From the NCBI RefSeq assembly GCF_947623445.1, contig NC_135248.1, positions 4,154,977 to 4,218,976 on the forward strand: DNA of 64,000 nt, read 5' to 3'. This DNA is from Clavelina lepadiformis. Taxonomy: Eukaryota > Chordata > Ascidiacea > Aplousobranchia > Clavelinidae. The notes under the pieces are model-generated. The model did no database searches. It had not been told where the DNA came from and was given only the letters and a program-made list of their open reading frames with translations. The position numbers and the translations under genes were made by a program. Of the stretch, positions 61,285-64,000 are shown one piece after another (position 1 is the first letter of the stretch; every line of letters starts with the position of its first letter).

Positions 61285-61761
61285 TTAGGAGTATTTTTGA
61301 TAAGGTGGAGGAGCTACTGGAGTCGGGTATCCGGAACTAGGGTAATACGGATTTTGAACCGGCGGTGGTGGCGGAGCTACTCCGGTTGTATAAGTCACGG
61401 GGGGTGGAGCAGACGGATAATGATGAACCACATGTACGGCAGGTCTTGGTGGATGCGGGTAATGCACAACTGGTGGAGGACAATGAGGATAATGATTCGG
61501 ATGTGGATGATGCGGAGGATAATGCGGATGGTGGGAGTGATGAATGGCGTTCGCCGTTGATCTTGCTGACATCTGTCGTTGGTGAGCGTCTTCAGCTCGT
61601 ATTCCAGCAGCCTGAGACCTTGTTTCAAGCCTGGCTGCTTTTCCCAAATTACCGTGGAAGGCTGCGTTTACAGCTCTGAAATGAAGTCTCTCTTCCCGAC
61701 GTTCCGCTTTCATCTCCTGTTTGTGGGCTTTCTGGGCTTCGCGTCTCATATGACGTTCCAT
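61285..61761 (-). CDS. Small His/Pro-rich protein, copy 2
   Basis: A single-exon protein of 158 residues, clearly paralogous to copy 1. It shares the N-terminal helix (MERHMRREAQKAHKQEMKAE, RREERLHFRAVNAAFHGNLG), SQAAG-RAE and the TANAIH junction. The tail again has His/Pro clusters (HHPHYPPHHPHPNHYPH) and HVVHHYP, but is richer in Tyr and Pro than copy 1 and ends PPPYQKYS. The helical half is much better conserved than the tail. A minus-strand AATAAA lies near 61124. Possible roles are metal binding or low-complexity condensates; neither is shown by the sequence. Confidence 0.78.
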   Translation of the reverse strand: MERHMRREAQKAHKQEMKAERREERLHFRAVNAAFHGNLGKAARLETRSQAAGIRAEDAHQRQMSARSTANAIHHSHHPHYPPHHPHPNHYPHCPPPVVHYPHPPRPAVHVVHHYPSAPPPVTYTTGVAPPPPPVQNPYYPSSGYPTPVAPPPYQKYS

Positions 61762-63730
61762 AGTTAGCAGTTAAAAAATTCGAAATGACTACAAAATTAC
61801 TGCTTGAGCCAAACCACTAGTAAATCTGTAACAAAAGAGAACTTTTGTCCATAAAAATTATTCGTAGGCTTCAATTTTCTACGTATTAACTCATTGGACA
61901 CTTAAGTAAGTAAAACACTTGCAGGTTTCTAGGAATTATTTTGTAAGCCAAAATTCGAGTAATGTTTGTTGTATTTAGCCCTACAGTATTTACTTTAAGC
62001 TACCGCTACCATTTCACAATTCGCATCAAACGCAAGTCTAGCACTTTTGCTTTTAAAAAAGCGAAACTATATAACGCTTATATGACATTGGTTTGCTCAA
62101 TAGAATTTAGTTTAGTGAAGAAACAATAACCGAGCGATAGATTCATTATTAAGTAAGCCAAGACAAGCAAAATGCACGTGACCAAACGAGGATAGCAGGA
62201 TGTGACGCACTCGACTGCTTTATGTCACCTAACATAAAACAATGGTTATGCTGGACTACTCACTAGGCCACATATAACTGATGGAATCATCCCTGATTTA
62301 GAAGCCCAAGTTCGTAACAGTACTAATTCTTTAATTCTGCTGTTCCTAACAAAGCAGCGCATAACACTTATCAGCTGATATATATCATCCGAAAATCAGA
62401 AATTCTTTGCCTTTTTGTTAATGTTCACTGAGTTGATAGGTTACTACTTTTGTTTGCTTTCAGAATAACCTTTATCCTCGTGACATGCTGGTACAAGTTA
62501 CATTTTAACTGGCGAAACGTTGGTTCAGCAGTTTCAATAATAGTACCGCAGCTACCGCGTCTTGTGTACGTCACAAGTCACATGAACTGAGTCACGAGAA
62601 ACGCACATACAGGATTTTTCTTTCTGCAGGCAAGTGATTTTACGAAGATACGGAGAGCGACACAGCGTGGCGTGTAGTTACGTAAACATATAGACACTAA
62701 AGGACGCAAGTTGTCCCTGAATCAAACAAAAAATTTTGCTGCTTTTGCCTGTGCAACCGATTTGTTTCTTTTTGAGCACTGTTTCTATTCGTACACTGTT
62801 TAGTAGTTTCGGTTTTTTCATGTTATTTATACATTAATTTTAACTTTAACTTTAAAAGCATATACAGTGAAAATTTGTCGAGTATTAGCTATGTAGGCTA
62901 CTTTTTCTATTCGGACTATGCTTCATATTAACATAAGACTTTTAGATAGTAACTGAATAAAAGAAACAAACGCGCAGAGATACAAATAAAACGATGTTCT
63001 TCACTTGACCTATTCGATCAACAAAAGAGAAGACAGGCAGTAACTTAAATGTGGAGGCGCGAACAGCCAGTACGCAGAACGTTTGGAATTGGGTTTCGGC
63101 GATGTGCAATACGAGCCTGTACTAGGCCTATATAAGGATAATTTGGTTGCATTTTAAATGAAATTATATACGCGACGTTCGTCAGTCGAAGGTTGCATGC
63201 GATGATTTGCAAAATACCGCGTTGGTGTCATTTTAACTTAAAGCAGCCTTCCGCTTTATAGCTTATGCTGGTGTACAGAGAAGAACGTTGGTCTGAGACT
63301 ACCTGTCATACTGCCCTATACCTTCAGACCTTTTACTATAGGCTGTTCACAAGGAAGGGGCTAAATTCATGCTTGCAACAGCGGATGTGTGGCATTTTGG
63401 ACAATCGGTTGCGCGGTGACTGATAGCCTATGTGTAAAGTAAAGTTAAAGATCAGTTGAATTAACTGACAGCTTTGCGCAGCCGTTCGCCATTGCAACGT
63501 TGTCTGGTAGTCTGAGGTATTGATCGTGCACGATTTACTAGCCTAATCACTTTTTGGTAACGTAAAGCCAAAATTTATATGCAAATTAGCTGCAAAAGCA
63601 AAATCTGAAATGTGCAATGGTATTGAGTACAATGCATGATTTATACCTTCCATAATTACTGTGAGTTTTAAAATCTGAAAGTTTAGCTTTTGAGTTGCAA
63701 TGATGTTTTATTGACCAGTTTTTGCTATTA
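61762..63730. other. Intergenic region
   Basis: Contains the putative copy 2 promoter (a minus-strand TATA-like ctatata near 62060-62070) and a TATA-like tatataag at 63129. No gene is supported. Confidence 0.35.
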
Positions 63731-63734
63731 CTTC

Positions 63735-63985
63735 GGCTGTCACTAGTCCTATTTAACCAGAAAAAGTTGTTAGTTTGTAACTATTTTTAGTTTCTTGCTG
63801 ACCTACCGTATATGTTATAACACGTGTGTAATAATCTAAACCTAACCTAAATCTAACTTCAGTTTTAGGTACTGGTATATAATATCAACTTTTTGCATAC
63901 CTATTCACCCATTTTGTTACCCGATAATCGCCTATCTTTAACAACGGGCTGTATGACCTACGTCCAATCACTAGTTACGGGAAAC
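63735..63985. repeat. MITE, CCTAA-rich family, copy 5
   Basis: Left end CACTAGTCCTATTTAACCAG, then CTAAACCTAACCTAAATC, CAACTTTTTGCATACC and TTTAACAACGGGCTG. The right end is diverged (CAATCACTAGTTAC). Confidence 0.55.
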
Positions 63986-64000
63986 ACAAGTTACGTAACT

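Noticed and set aside
61198-61679. Plus-strand frames of 120 and 104 codons
   Set aside because: Antisense shadow of His/Pro-rich copy 2.
1-64000. CRISPR arrays, bacterial operons, riboswitches, rRNA genes
   Set aside because: The sequence is eukaryotic nuclear DNA with spliced genes; no direct-repeat arrays or rRNA-like blocks were seen.

Overview
The window looks like AT-rich nuclear DNA from an invertebrate deuterostome, most likely an ascidian tunicate. The genes have chordate-type orthologues (sepiapterin reductase, LRRN, ANKMY2, PDK). Two genes lie 48 bp apart on one strand, as in a tunicate operon. Introns range from about 70 bp to 7 kb, and the intergenic DNA is full of small inverted-repeat elements. 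The organism call is inference. The exon structures were assembled by eye from GT/AG sites and reading phase. Every multi-exon model treated as complete below closes to a whole number of codons.

Layout. 1-1242: a tRNA-derived SINE and the first coding exon of a SPATA20-like gene (minus). 1857-4339: a decayed and an intact sepiapterin reductase copy (plus). 5099-15140: a C1orf74/DUF4504-like gene followed 48 bp later by IMMP2L (plus). Intron 3 of IMMP2L, 6.9 kb long, contains a complete LRRN-type LRR-Ig-FnIII receptor gene on the opposite strand, the same antiparallel nesting as LRRN3 within IMMP2L in human. 16.1 kb: a possible orphan terminal exon. 18015-23628: ANKMY2 (plus), with a hAT element that carries an LTR-retrotransposon fossil in intron 1. 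24372-29138: a 944-residue BTB-BTB-BACK-Kelch protein (minus) whose first BTB is split by a long acidic insert. 30477-34759: an unrecognised protein of 580 residues with about six membrane segments (plus).

36195-52385: two tandem pyruvate dehydrogenase kinase genes (minus) that look recently homogenised over their 3' exons. The older copy carries a broken retrotransposon gag in intron 2. Each has a CRE-like upstream module, and a third copy of that module stands upstream with no gene attached. 52.4-64 kb is gene-poor: it has several copies of one MITE family with TIRs and telomere-like CCTAA runs, and two tandem single-exon genes for small proteins with a charged N-terminal helix and a His/Pro-rich tail that I cannot assign to any family.

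Working together. IMMP2L, PDK and probably SPATA20 are mitochondrial or predicted mitochondrial, sepiapterin reductase belongs to tetrahydrobiopterin synthesis, and LRRN is a neuronal-type adhesion receptor. Apart from the C1orf74-IMMP2L pair and the nested LRRN, I see no functional clustering.
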